From: Phyto melanocephala
Lineage: Eukaryota; Arthropoda; Insecta; Diptera; Rhinophoridae
Direction: 5' to 3'
Assembly: GCA_941918925.1 (NCBI GenBank)
Contig: OW799233.1
Coordinates: 86,992,055 to 87,056,054 of the forward strand
Length of the DNA: 64,000 bases
Part shown: piece after piece, positions 9,204-21,605 of the stretch
How the letters are laid out: each line of letters begins with the position of its first letter
Numbering within the stretch: position 1 is the stretch's first letter
The notes under the pieces: model-generated
Told to the model about the DNA's origin: nothing
What the model saw: the letters and a program-made list of their open reading frames with translations, nothing else
Database searches by the model: none
Made by a program: the position numbers and the translations under genes

Positions 9204-11894
9204 CTAGCATTTAACCCGCTACTTCGATAGCGCAGTTCTTACTATTTATTGAATACTCAAGTTCTATTTTTAATTATTAAATATTTTTGGTTAAATTTAT
9301 GAAAATTTGTATCTCTGATTCAATTTATTTAGAAAAATAAAAAGTAGAGTAAGGATATATCGGGCATATATTTCCTAACTAAAAGCAAGATCAGTGCTAC
9401 TGAGTTTAAAAAACCTCGGATCAAAAAATACTAATTCTTAGAATCTATGTTTACAAACGTAAAAAGGCAAAGAGTACAATAAAAATGCGAAAAGGCTTTT
9501 TTTGTGTCTCCAATATCATTTAAATTCTCGAATTAAATCAACAATCCTTTATTTCACAATTTTATCTTTATTAACGTAGAAAATACAAAAAAGTCCTATT
9601 TAAATTCAGAAAAGTACCTTCTTGGTCGCCCATAACATTTTCTGTCTTACCTTGTATCAATACTCTTTAATTTCGAAATTCTAGCTACGCGAAAGTTGAA
9701 AATACAAAAAGTACCATAAAACTTCAGAAAAGTACCTCTTTAAGTCTCACCAAGAATCAAGAGTCCTTGATTGTACAATCCTATCTTCATAAACGTATAA
9801 AATACAAAAAGAACCATAAAAATTCAAAAATGTACTTTTTTGGTCGCCCATAACATTTTTGTCTCACCTCGAATCAAAAGTCCTCGATTGACAATCCTCC
9901 CTTCTAAAACGTAGAATATACAAAAAGTACCATAAAAATTCAAAAAAGTACCTTTTTGGCCGACCATAACATTTCCAGTCTCACCTTGTATCAATAGTCA
10001 CTAATTTCGAAATTCCAGCTTCGCAAACTTTGAAAATACAAAAAGTACCATAAAAATTCAAAAAAGTACCATTTTTGTCGGCTATAACATTTTTAGTCCT
10101 CCTAGAACAAATAGTCCTTGATTGTACAATCCTATCTTCATAAATGTAGAAAATACAAAAAGTACCATAGAAATTCGAAAAAACTACCTTTTTGGTCGCC
10201 CATAACATTTTTAGACTCACTAGTCAATAGTCATTAATTTCAAAATTCTTGCTTCGCAAACGTTGAAAATACAAAAAGTACCATAAAAATTAAAAAAAAT
10301 ACCTTTTTTGTCGGCTATAACATTTTTAGTCTTCCTATAACTAATAGTCCTTGATTGTACAAATATATCTTCATAAACGTAGAATATACAAAAAGTACCG
10401 TAAAAATTCAAAAAAGTACCTTTTTGGTCGCCCATAACATTTTCAGTCTCACCTTGTATCAATAGTCACTAATTTTAAAATTCCAGTTTCGCAAACTTTG
10501 AAAATACAAAAAGTACCATAAAAATTCAAAAAAGTACCTTTTTTGTCGGCTATAACATATTTAGTCTTCTAGAACAAATAGTCCTTGATTGTACAAATAT
10601 ATCTTCATAAACGTAGAATATACAAAAAGTACCATAAAAATTCAAAAAAGTATCTTTTTGGCCGACCATGACATTTTCAGTCTCACCTTGTATCAATAGT
10701 CACTAATTTTAAAATTCCAGCTTCGCAAACTTTGAAAATACAAAAAGTACCATAAAAATTAAAAAAGTACCTTTTTTGTCGGCTATAACATTTTTAGTCT
10801 TCTAGAACAAATAGTCCTTGATTGTACAAATATATCTTCATAAACGTATAAAATACAAAAAGAACCATAAAAAATCAAAAAAGTACCTTTTTGGTTGCAT
10901 CAATAGTCCTTTATTTTACAATTCTACCTTCATAAACATAGAAAATACAAAAAGTACCATAGAAATGCGAAGAAGTACATTTTTGGTCCAAGTTCCAAAT
11001 TCCAAGTTTACAATGTTCAAATATCTATGTAACAAAATATTTTAATAGACATGATTTAAAGTCAGTAAATCTACTCTTTTCTGCAAAAAAGTAATTATGT
11101 TCTAAAACGTACCAAACTCTTTTCCCGATTTTTCCCCTTTCTACCCTGTTATGAATGTGTTTCAATTTTTACTTAATTACATAATTTTTTATGTCTGGTG
11201 AAATCCCAAATATAAATTTTGTGAAAATTGGCCGTCAAATTAGGAATTACACACATATTACGGAATTTTCCCCTTTTTGGTACATTTTTGGGCCCAAAAA
11301 AGTTTCTAAAAATTTCACCTAAATATTTGTCCATATTCTATTAGGCAATATTAATGATCAAATTTTGTCCCATTGAATAATATTAAAAAAGTTTCTTATA
11401 AAAAAAGTACCAAAAAAAGGGACAATTTTGACCCTTTATACGCGAATTTGAAAAAAAGTGCCGAATTCTTATTAATATTTTTTCGCGGATTACTTAAAAC
11501 AGTTTAAAGTTTTGTCCTAGCTATATGTGTTTGGAAGTTACGTAGGGTACCAAAAAAGTACCAAATTACAGTTTTTACCCGTTTTTTCCCCTTAGAGGTT
11601 GAAATTTCAAAAAAAGGCCAGACACCTGTCAGCTTATTTTTTGTGAAAATTACAATTCTTTTTCAATTTTATTTGTATCGTTTTTAGTTTAGCAGATATA
11701 AGAATACCGATTTTACCCGTTTTTACCCTTTTTAACCCCCTTAAAGTACGAACTTCCAAAAATCCCTTCATAGTGGAGCTATACATCCGAACCGATTGTC
11801 CAAATTTTATGTCTCTAGCTCTTTGCGTTTGGGCTGTGCGATGATGAATCAGTCAGTGAGTCAGTCAGTCACGTTACTCTTTTATATATATAGA
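9204..11894 (-). mobile_element. Helitron of a second family with internal satellite array
   Basis: The minus strand begins TCTATATATATAAAAGAG at 11894, next to host A, and ends with hairpin CGCTA-TCGAAG-TAGCG, then 'ggttaaatg', then CTAG at 9204, next to host T. These are textbook Helitron ends: TC start, hairpin 10-12 nt before CTAG, A/T target. The 2.7-kb body contains a tandem array (9580-11000) and a further 0.8 kb with scattered 'aaaaaagtacc' motifs. No Rep/helicase reading frame is seen, so it is non-autonomous. Confidence 0.8.
9580..11000. repeat. Tandem array of about 117-bp monomers, dimeric higher order
   Basis: About 12-13 monomers sharing 'tacaaaaagtaccataaaa' and 'aaaagtacctttttggtcg', spaced 113-120 bp (anchors near 9927, 10046, 10164, 10278, 10398, 10516, 10630, 10749, 10862). 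Two types alternate: type 1 contains 'ttgtatcaatagtcactaat', type 2 contains 'aacaaatagtccttgattg'. The true unit in the centre is therefore a dimer of about 233 bp. Edge monomers are more divergent, as in satellites that homogenise by unequal exchange. Confidence 0.85.
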
Positions 11895-14034
11895 TTTACG
11901 GCGTTATTCAGAACAAGAAACTATATGTTAACTAACGAGCTGTTATTTTTCTCCTATTGGAATTTAGACAAAAAAATGAGCAGCTTTTAAGTTAGCACAT
12001 AGTTTTTTTTTATGAATAAGGTCGTTAGTTTTACATATACATATTTTAATTTGATTAAATAATGAAAACTGAATCTGAAGCTGCTTGTAACATTTTCGCA
12101 TTAAGTTCAGTTAATTTTTTAAATAAAAAACTTCTTTGGTTGTGTTTAAAGTTTGGACAAAAAACTTTTTTTTACAGGGAAATTATTCGCATGCAGAAAA
12201 AGTTGTTGCTATTATTTGTGATACTTGCATAAATTTTTTATTATTGCTCATACGCTAACATGGTTTAAACAAAGAATTTTTTACAAGGAACGTAATTTTT
12301 GATCGTGTAATTCATATTCGAAAAAATTTTTATTATACATTTATAATTTCCAATTTCCAATTTTCTTGTTTCTTAATTTTTTTTTCAATTAAATTTAGCC
12401 TGAATCAAATATAATAAAAAATTCTGTGTTTTAATTTATAAAATGTTGCAGTTATAAATAAAAATTCATATTTTTCTCTACTTTATAAATATATCTTATC
12501 TATTATATTATTTCTTAAAATAGGTATATTAAACAATTATCGCTTTCCAAGCAACAAATTTGTTAAAACGATTTTTATTAATTTTTGTCTGACAGGCAAC
12601 AACATCAATAGTTAGAAAATAATATAAAATTTAAAAATATTTTGAAAAATTTTACTTAGCAATTTGACCCAAAAAAATCTGACAAAAAGATTGTTTATAA
12701 TGTTGTACTGCATCGTGAACTCAAGACGTTAGCAAGGTTTTATACAAATCATTTGATAGTAAGTAGAAGGAAGGAGTTAAAAATAATTTATCTTGTATGG
12801 TCACTTCTCACTTTTCTTATCAGTAAGCTTCGTTGTTCTGAATTAGGAGGAGTCAATGTGTATAAGATTTCCTAAAAAAGGTATAAGCAGAAGTTTGGAA
12901 TTTTTAAAGAAATTTCTCTTATTTTTTAGTTACCGGTATATTCTTTCATCGACCAATTCGACCACAATCTAGTTGAATGTGATTTTTTAAACTAAAATAT
13001 AACTTTATTCTAACAAAAATTTGTGTTTTACCTTTTTATTAATTTCGACTTGAATTTCTTTCCTAAAGTAAATCCAATAAAACTGTAAACACCAAATCTA
13101 AAACAAAAAAAAAAAATAAATAACAAAATATATTTTAAGCAGAATTTTTAATTGTAACACTACACTCAAGGTTACGCCATGTGCATGATTTCCCGTTAGA
13201 TGACGTATTTGGTCAATTAAAATTTGAAACTTAACTGAAGAAATTTAACGCAAAATCATTGATTATTTTTTAAATTTATTTATTTAAAATTTAAAAATGC
13301 TAAAATGCTTTAAATGTAACAAAATATAATTTGTACGAAATGATGTTTGTACTTGGTATTCGGTTTGTATTGTGTAAGAGCTGGTAACACTGTAATTAAA
13401 ATAACATTCCATTTTCCTTTGAGAACCAAGAAAAGTTGGGAGTTTGTTTAATTTACAATTTTTTGCGAAAATTTTATGTAATTCGTGAGAGCTTACAATC
13501 CTGATATTAAAATCACTGTCAGTTTCAAATTATAAGTCAATAGAAACACAACTTATGTGACATTATTGACAGAAAATTTCAGTTTTGTGCGCGGGAAGTC
13601 GTAATCATTATACCATAATTTGGTGACATACTCTCTTCATTTTCTTTTTTTACGTTACACATAAAGCACTGCTTTCGCAAAAAAAATTTGTATTAACATG
13701 CAAATTTATGTTTCATTTTATGTTTTGTTGCACACGTATGGTTTGCACAGATGTAAGCAACATCTTTGATCGCCTATAATTCCTAAAATACCGAACCAAA
13801 TTTAATAGGATTGAGATGGTGTACATTTGCAGGAACTTTCATGTTTAATACTATCGGTTGAATAATGTGAGCGTAAACTTAGTAACGAAAAAACTACTTG
13901 CCTATTTATGTATTAGATTTGCAAATGCTAATGCATTTATTTAAGAATTTATGATATTCAATATTTAAGGATAATCTTTTTCAATAATTTGTAGCTTTAT
14001 GATTAATAAACAGTTTAGGATCATTTAAAAGAGT
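11895..14034. other. AT-rich DNA, no gene recognised
   Basis: Only short, low-complexity open frames are present. No terminal repeats, RNA gene or protein similarity could be identified by eye. Confidence 0.4.
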
Positions 14035-14039
14035 TGATC

Positions 14040-14640
14040 CAATAAGTCGTAATATTTTGACTATTTGGATTATGAAAATAGTGGCCCACGGCTTGCCTAA
14101 CATGGTCAATCCTTGAGCTAAAATTTTGGGAGCTGTAATGTTTTCTTCCCGGACTGCCTAATGTAGTTCAGTGGAGTCAAATCATATGGTCTTAGAGGTC
14201 AAAACGTGAGATGAATTGTTCACCCAAATCGCCCTTAAATAAGTTTATGGTATCGCGTGCAGTGTTGCATCTGGCTCCGCCCTTATAAAATCATAAGTCA
14301 TTAGTATCATTTAGGGTGCATAAGCAGCTCTTAAACTGAGCTTGGCTACTCTTTACACAAAATTCGACAATTATGTTTGTTAACGCACTTATTGAGCCAA
14401 AAATTAGCTTCGTCTGTGAAGACAGTTTTTCATCAGACAAATAAATCTTTACCGAACTCTGCTAAGCCTATTCAGCAAACGAGCGACTTTGTAGTACTTC
14501 AGCTGGCTTCAGTTCTTGTAGCAGCTTTCTTTTGTAATATTTTATACAGAGGTCATTACGTGAAATCCGAAATCGAACAACACTAGCACAATTGTTGATA
14601 TTTTCAGCAATATCTTCTTCGGTACGATCGTTTCACATAC
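14040..14640 (-). pseudogene. Decayed mariner transposase
   Basis: Read on the minus strand in shifting frames, this encodes scraps of a mariner-family transposase in the right order. 'RTEEDIAENI' (about 14620) is from the DNA-binding domain and 'LLQELKPAE' (about 14530) follows. 'VFTDEANFWLNKCVNKHNC' (about 14425-14370) contains the first catalytic Asp. 'GARCNTARDTINLFK' (about 14275-14235) marks the second catalytic block, and 'GEQFISRF' follows. The second Asp (normally QQDGA) is lost, stops interrupt the frame and the C-terminal catalytic block has degenerated. The copy is old and inactive. I did not find convincing terminal repeats. Confidence 0.8.
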
Positions 14641-15869
14641 GAATTGATGTTTTAATGTCTAAAAAGTGAAACTGGTGAGAAGTTTGATTTCAACTACTTG
14701 AATACCATGTTCGCATTTATATAATAAAATTCAATGATTTGCAAGCGTTATCCGTTTGTTAATTTATTGTGTTAAACTGACAAACCGTGTTGAGCAATTT
14801 TGCAATTGTCACATGCCACAAATCTTTCTCTGCACATTTTTTTACACAAACTACAAAAACATCGTTCTCTAAAATAGTAAATATTATGTTTTAATACGCA
14901 AGTCCATTTCTTTAAACGCAGTTTATGTTCAAATTAACTGATTTCGATAAAAAATTTATCATTTGAAAGTAATTTTCTTGTGCATGATGGACAGAATCTA
15001 GATTCTATTAAATTCAGTTTAGTATCTTCGGAATTATATTTAAGTATTGAAGTTGATACTAACACAAAAATCTGGTGTTATTAGTTTTTTGGATTTACTT
15101 TCAAATTGAGGATTGTTATTCATGATCCAGCAATTTTTATGAATAGCGTAAAACTTTTTAAAGCGGTCCGGCTTCAGCTTATCATTCTTAGTTCATTGAA
15201 ATGCATACATTTAGGTTTTTATTGGATTAATACAAAAGTACTTAACGTACTTGGTTTAGACAGCGACAAAATAATCCTGATATAATTAAAAGTGATCAAG
15301 GTTATGAAAAATCCATAAATTTTAAATTCATTTAGATTCTTTAAATATTTAAATTTCTTAGTCAATTGTCAAGACAATGGTTTGAATGTTATTGATATAT
15401 CTACATGCACATGCAGTACTTATATTTATAGTTCATTGCTATTTTTAAATTGAATTATACAAAAGCAATTTTTAATTTAATGAATTACTTAAGCAAATGT
15501 CATCACATACTGACTTAATAAAACAAATTTTTAAATTAGCAACACCCAAATGTTTTTCGTATCTTCTATTAAAATATAATTTTGTTTTATTTATTTAAGA
15601 ACACAATTTTTGTTGTATCGGTTATGTGGTGTATTTTAAACGTCTAATACTTAGTATTATATGTTAGGTATTAAAAATCCAGAAATAGAAAAGTCGTTAA
15701 ATTCTGCAAGTTCTCACTTCTGAAAACGTATAAAAAAGTGAAGGTAAAAGTAAAAGTTATTAAAATAAAATTTTTAATAAAAAATCATATAATTTTGCAT
15801 TTTGAGAGCATAAAATATTACAAAAAAAATAGTTGTTTGGTTCTGAAAAATTTGTTCTTTCCATCTATA
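14641..15869. other. AT-rich DNA, no gene recognised
   Basis: No coding sequence or repeat termini are seen between the mariner remnant and the Helitron array. Confidence 0.4.
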
Positions 15870-15889
15870 TCTATATATATAAAAGTGAA

Positions 15890-15934
<45 letters not shown>

Positions 15935-16636
15935 GCTATAGACTCCGAAACTGTAAAACCGATCGGACTCAAACTTTGGCAAGTTTTTGTACACATACCA
16001 GGGAGTGTTTATGGGTGGAAAAAAGTGGGCGGGGCCACGCCCATAAAAATTAGTTATCAGTTTTAGCTACTTGCACCTGACCGATTTTTCTGAAACTTTG
16101 CACACATATCGAGCTGTCATGACTAAATAATTTTGTGATAAGAAAAGTGGGCGGGGCCACGCCCCTAAAAAAGTTTTAATTTTGAGGTACTTGCACTGGA
16201 CCGATTTTTCTGAAACTTTGCACACATACTAAGCTGTCATAACCATATAATCTCGTGGTTAGAAAAGTGGGCAGGGCCACGCCCATAAAAAAAAGGTTAT
16301 AATTTTGAGGTACTTGCACCAGACCGATTTTTCTGAAACTTTGCACACATATCGAGCTGTCATGACTTAATAATTTCGTGATTAGAAAAGTGGGCAGTGC
16401 CACGCCCATAAAAAATAGGTATCATTTTGAGGTACTTCAACTGGACCGATTATTCTGAAACTTTGCATACATATTGAGCTGTTATGACTTTACAATTTCG
16501 TGATTAGAAAAGTGGGCAGGGCCACGCCCATAAAAACAATCAAAATTTTTAGTTTTTTGCACTTGATATTCAATTAAAATTCAGAGTGCATTTCGATTCA
16601 TTAAGGGGCGTAGCAACGCGCGCCGGGTTTGGCTAG
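15870..16636 (+). mobile_element. Helitron array, member 1
   Basis: Starts TCTATATATATAAAAGTG after host A. A (GT)n run of about 40 bp follows. Five modules of about 121 bp start near 16027, 16149, 16270, 16391 and 16513. The element ends with GGGGCGTAGCAACGCGCGCC, then 'gggtttgg' and CTAG (16633-16636). Non-coding. Member 2 follows at once. Confidence 0.87.
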
Positions 16637-17387
16637 TAAGTATATAAAAGTGAAACTCTGTGTGTCTGTTTGTGTATGTGTGTTAGCTATAGACTCCGAA
16701 ACTGTAAAACCGTTCGGGTTCAAACTTTGGTAAGTTGTTGTACACATACCAGGGAGTGTTTATGAGTGGAAAAAAGTGGGCGGGGCCACGCCCATAAAAA
16801 AGTTTTAATTTTGAGGTACTTGCACTGGACCGATTTTTCTGAAACTTTGCACACATATTGAGCTGTCATGGCTTTATAATTTCGTGATTGAAAAAGTGGG
16901 CGGGGCCATGCCCATAAAAAATTAGTTATCAGTTTTAGCTACTTGCACTGGACCGAATTTTCTGAAACTTTGCAAACATACTGAGCTGTCATGACTTTAC
17001 ACTTTCGTCATTAGAAAAGTGGGCAGTGCCACGCCCATTAAAAAAAGGTATCATTTTGAGGTACTTGCACTGGCCCGATTTTTCTGAAATTTTTTACACA
17101 TATTGAGTTGTCATGACTATACAGTTTCGTATTTAAAAAAGTGGGCAGTGCCACGCCCATAAAAAAAGGTATCATTTTGAGGTACTTACACTGGACCGAT
17201 TTTTTTGAAACTTTGCACACTTATTGAGCTGTCATGACTATACAGTTTCGTAATTAGAAAAGTGGGCAGTGCCACGCTTATAAAGAAAAAGTTATAGTTT
17301 TTAGCCTTGCACTTGATATTCGATTAAAATTTAGAATGCGATTAAAATTCATGGAGGGGCGTAGCAACGCGCGCCGGGATTGGCTAG
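16637..17387 (+). mobile_element. Helitron array, member 2
   Basis: Follows the CTAG of member 1 without spacer. The 5' end is slightly altered (TAAGTATATAAAAGTG) but 'gaaactctgtgtgtctg' matches. Five internal modules (near 16778, 16899, 17019, 17146, 17269) and the 3' end 'ggggcgtagcaacgcgcgcc' then CTAG at 17384-17387 are intact. Confidence 0.85.
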
Positions 17388-17898
17388 TCTATATATATAA
17401 AAGTGAAACTCTGTGTGTCTGTTTGTGTATGTGTGTTAGCTATAGACTCCGAAACTGTAAAACCGTTCGGGTTCAAACTTTGGTAAGTTGTTGTACACAT
17501 ACCAGGGAGTGTTTATGAGTGGAAAAAAGTGGGCGGGGCCACGCCCATAAAAAAATAAGTTATCATTTTTAGCTACTTCCACTTGACCGATTTTTCTGAA
17601 ACTTTGCACACATATCGAGCTGTCATGATTAAATAATTTCGTGATAAGAAAAGTGGGCGGGGCCACGCCAATAAAAAAGTTATAATTTTGAGGTACTTGC
17701 ACTGGACCGATTTTTCTGAAACTTTGCACACATATTGAGCTGTCATGACTATACAGTTTCAAGATTAGAAAAGTGGGCGGTGTCAAGCCCATTAAAAAAA
17801 GTTATAATTCTTAGCTTTTTGCACTTGATATTCTATTAAAATTCAGAATGCATTTTTATTCTTTAAGGGGCGTAGCAACGCGCGCCGGGCTTTTCTAG
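17388..17898 (+). mobile_element. Helitron array, member 3
   Basis: The first base follows the CTAG of member 2 directly: CTAG|TCTATATATATAAAAGTG. Only three modules are present (near 17531, 17653 and 17777), making it about 510 bp. It ends in CTAG at 17895-17898. Confidence 0.87.
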
Positions 17899-18386
17899 TT
17901 CCCTATATATATAGAAGTGAAACTCTGTGTGTGTGTGTTAGCTATAGACTCCGAAACTGTAAAACCGATCGGACTCCTCAAACTTTGGCAAGTTGATGTA
18001 CACATTCCAGGGAGTGTTTTTGGGTGGCAAAAAGTGGGCGGGGCAACGCCCATAAGAAAGTTATAATTTTGAGCTACTTGCACTGGACCGATTTTTCTAA
18101 AACTTTCCACACATATTTGACTGTCATGACTTTACAATTTCTTGATTAGAAAAGTGGGCAGTGTCACGCCCATAAAAAAATTATCATTTTCAGCTACTTG
18201 AAGTTCACCAATTTTTTTAAAACTTTGCACACATACATATACAGTTTCGTGATTAGAAAAGTGAGCAGTGCCACGCCCATTAAAAAAAGTTATAAATTTT
18301 AGCTTTTTGCACTTGATATTCAATTTAAATTCAGAATGCATTTTTATTCATTAAGGGGCGTAGCAACGCGCGCCGGGCTTTTCTAG
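17899..18386 (+). mobile_element. Helitron array, member 4
   Basis: Begins TTCCCTATATATATAGAAGTG-like right after member 3, contains three modules (near 18034, 18157 and 18267) and ends in CTAG at 18383-18386. The bases after it (tccttgtataaatac) look like a worn start of a further, lost copy. Confidence 0.82.
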
Positions 18387-18432
18387 TCCTTGTATAAATA
18401 CAACTTTATAACCATATAAATTAAAATTATAT

Positions 18433-18795
18433 TTATTGTATTTACAAGGTGTCCTAACATGTCATATTGTTCTAGAATTTCACAAAAGTTAAAAAAGGTT
18501 GTTTCCTTTGAAGCTAGAACTGTCTAAAAATAATACTACTATGTATAATAGCTTATTGTGCCTTCATAACTATTCAGATACCAGCAACGATTGGGTAAGA
18601 ATCTGCTAGGCCGAGCCGTCTGCTGCAATATTTGTAAGTCGCCCCTTTGATATCCGTTAAAAAGATGTGTTATCAAAAATGTAGCAAAGTATGCGATTTA
18701 AGTTTGATACATCACACTTAGTTATGAAGGGTCGTTCACAACAGTAATATTTTTGTATGTTATTATTTTAGAAAATGTGAATTTTGAATACAGTA
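18433..18795. mobile_element. MITE, ACAAGGTGTCC family, copy 1
   Basis: The left end 'tttacaaggtgtcctaaca' and internal motifs ('tcataactattcagatacc', 'ggtcgttcacaacagt', 'atatttttgtatgttatt') match the copy at 31694-32026. The right end retains only 'gaatacagta'. It is a dispersed inverted-repeat element without coding sequence. Confidence 0.65.
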
Positions 18796-20447
18796 AATGT
18801 TTAAAAAAAATTAGTACGAAAGTAGTACTAATCGTTTCCCAGTGGCGATCGTCACCATGATTCATCGTGCCAACGGTGCCAATGTTAAGTCATCGATGTT
18901 GTCATTGAAGAACTCCCTTTGTTTGTGTCATTGTCATATGGATTCATTATTGAAATTTTCGTGAAAATTTAGACTTGATACTGATTCTGTGGCACAAGGG
19001 GGTAGTCAATTGAGAACATTTTTTTGCGTATTAATTTTTCTAATTTCTTATCTTAATAATAAAAACATTTGCTTCTTAACGTTTGGTTAACTATTATCTA
19101 AAAATATCATTGATTGCTTTCATTATCTTTTGTATGGCTTTAAGAAAATGCGCTCATTTTTGTTTTGGTATAAAATTAGACAATTTCTTGTGCGCTTGAT
19201 TTAATGTTAACATTTATGAGTACCCCTTAAAAAATAAAAAAAAAAAAACAAAACAGTTATAAATAATATGTACCTCAAGGTCATGGATGAAAGTGTACTT
19301 GTATAACATTTCATTTATTTATTAAGTCATTAAAATTTTTTTGATTGATCTGCTGCTGTTGCTAGCCAAGCATACCAGATCAACTTTATTACAGACAAAT
19401 AAACAAGCTCTTAGCATTTTGGTGAAAATAACAAAAACAAATCATCATAATACTTGTAATGAAGCGAACACTGTGAATATAGCATAAATTATTTTAACGC
19501 CCAAATCTTTAAAATAAATAACGATGACGCTTGACGAACATATTTGATGTTTGAATCATTAAAAATTAATGCGATAATGCGAATGCTGTTTTAAACATAA
19601 AAAAATTATATTGATTGTGCGTTTGATCAGTTGATTGTTTATTTCAGATTGATAAATTGGATTTTTTTGTTAAGTTAATGAATTAAAAACTCTTCCGAGT
19701 TATGATTGTGTTATTAAGTTTTTGTGGAATACATGAAATTGAATTAAAAAATTGTTTGAGGAATGATTGACAAGCATTTACAAAAACCTCAAATTAAATT
19801 TAATAATAAGCATTTTATTTTTTCTTTTGGTTGGAAAAGTTTTTGACACTCTTGTTTGAACCGAAACCTTAATGACAGTGGTGTCTCTGTGTACATAGTT
19901 TCAAAAATGATTGTTGAGTATGTTTTTATTGTTGATGGATTTTAAAATTATGTCAATATAACCGATTTCTTGTAATTTAAAAATGGAAAAGAAATAATCG
20001 TACTTTATAACTTTTAGATACTAAAATTACACTGCTCTGCAGCAAAATCCTCCATTTAATAAAACTATGTGGACTATATGGATTTTGACGCGCTGAACTC
20101 AAATCCGTTGTCGGTTTTTTTTCCATCAGATCGGGATTTTTTTTTATGGGCGTGGCAAATTTTTCCCCCTAAATTAGTCAGGTACGGACACATATTAAAT
20201 CCTAAATCGAGAACCAGTCATCCGATTTTCAAAAATAAAACACCAAAAAATGTGAATCAAAATTGTTTTTATTTCAATTGAATAAAATTTTCCCATATCT
20301 CTTATCGTTTTGGAGTTATTTAGAAATTAGAAAAAAAAATTTTTTCGTGCAAAATTCGTCATATTTTTCAATTTAAAAATGGAATTAAAAAAAATGTAAG
20401 CAAATATTCAACATTTTAAACTTTTTTCTAAGAGCTACTTGTCTTGG
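18796..20447. other. AT-rich DNA, no gene recognised
   Basis: No coding sequence with recognisable similarity. A short GC-richer stretch (18837-18905) and 'tttttatgggcgtggcaaat' at about 20143, reminiscent of the Helitron module, are the only departures from background. Confidence 0.35.
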
Positions 20448-20840
20448 AAATAAAACAAGCCATAAACCATAAAAATCGGTTAAAAAATGTGGATTTTATT
20501 GTAAATTTACCGCAGGTACCCGATTTTAACCGCACGATATTCAAATTAAAAGTGACTTACTTATTGCCCATTAGCTTCTATATATACAATAAATACTAGA
20601 ATCTACCCTAATGTTCTCAATTTGAAATCACAGGTAATTGAAAAATACTGTTATAAATATTAATTCCAAGAACTATGTAAAATACCGTTGTACTTTAGTT
20701 CCATTACCTGCTCACCCAACGAAATGTTACTTATATCATAAGTAAGGCTGGTTGCATTACAATATTGGGTACCTGCGGTAAATTGACAATGAAATCCACA
20801 TTTTTTAACCGATTTTTATGGTTTATGGCTTGTTTTATTT
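20448..20840. repeat. 74-bp near-perfect inverted repeat with 245-bp spacer
   Basis: The left arm 20448-20521 and the right arm 20767-20840 are reverse complements over 74 bases with two mismatches by eye. The arms contain 'aaccataaaaatcggtt' and end inward in GGTACCC. They do not resemble the other repeats in the window. The structure could be the core of a fold-back element or MITE, and its transcript would form a long hairpin. Confidence 0.85.
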
Positions 20841-20849
20841 GTATAGAAA

Positions 20850-21370
20850 AACAACTGAAATTTCGGTTTGAAAAATTTTTAAGCAACTTTTATTTTTGAC
20901 ATTTACAGGGATGTTATTAGCAGTTAGAGGATATTTTTCCGTAGTTGTATTTTTCTGCTTATATCTTAGTTAGTTTTAAACCGATTTGTAAGATTTTCTC
21001 AGAAATAATTTCCGAGGATACGGCTTGCAATTCCGTATCACTAGCGTGATTAAGCTTGACAAACTTGATATATATTTAAAAGAAATATATATTTTTTCAA
21101 ATAATTTTAGCATATAACTTTGCCGATTTTACAAATTGTTTTTACGAATAAATGAAATGAATTTTTTGTTTTTAATATATTCAAATAATTATTAATTAGC
21201 AGTCGCATTTATTTGCTCACATCTCAGAAAATTAATGGTACATACAGCTATGTGTAGCATGTGGGGGCTTCTAAAAGTTAATTTCAACCAAAAGACGGAC
21301 AACTGAATTTTTCTTAATCGGCTCCCCTATTTATAAGTCTTCAGAAAATATATAAAAACGAAACACTATA
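20850..21370 (-). mobile_element. HINE subfamily D, degenerate
   Basis: Reverse-strand remnant with 'gcatataactttgccgattt', 'gctcacatctcagaaaatta', 'ggcttctaaaagttaattt' and 'cttcagaaaatatata', in the same order as in the B/C/D elements. Both termini are worn away. Confidence 0.6.
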
Positions 21371-21605
21371 TTGGAAAAATTCTGTAATTCTCGAGTGTGT
21401 TTCTAAAAAGAGTTGAGAGTTAGTTGTTTATGGAAACGACATACATATGCGTATGGCGAACAAATCTATTTAAAGTCTTTTTCGAATAATTCGAAAGCCA
21501 ACAAATTAAAAAAACGGGTTTAAAAAAAAACAGAAAAATATAAAAAATAGGTTTATTTTTTTATTTATTCGGAAACCGTTTTCAAAAACACTAATTTCTT
21601 CACTT

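Noticed and set aside
9580..11000. CRISPR-like array appearance
   Set aside because: The whole 117-bp unit is repeated, without unique spacers between short repeats, and the context is eukaryotic. It is satellite-like.
15738..16066. Cys-Val repeat proteins (VCVCVCVC)
   Set aside because: They are translations of the (GT)n microsatellite at the Helitron 5' end.
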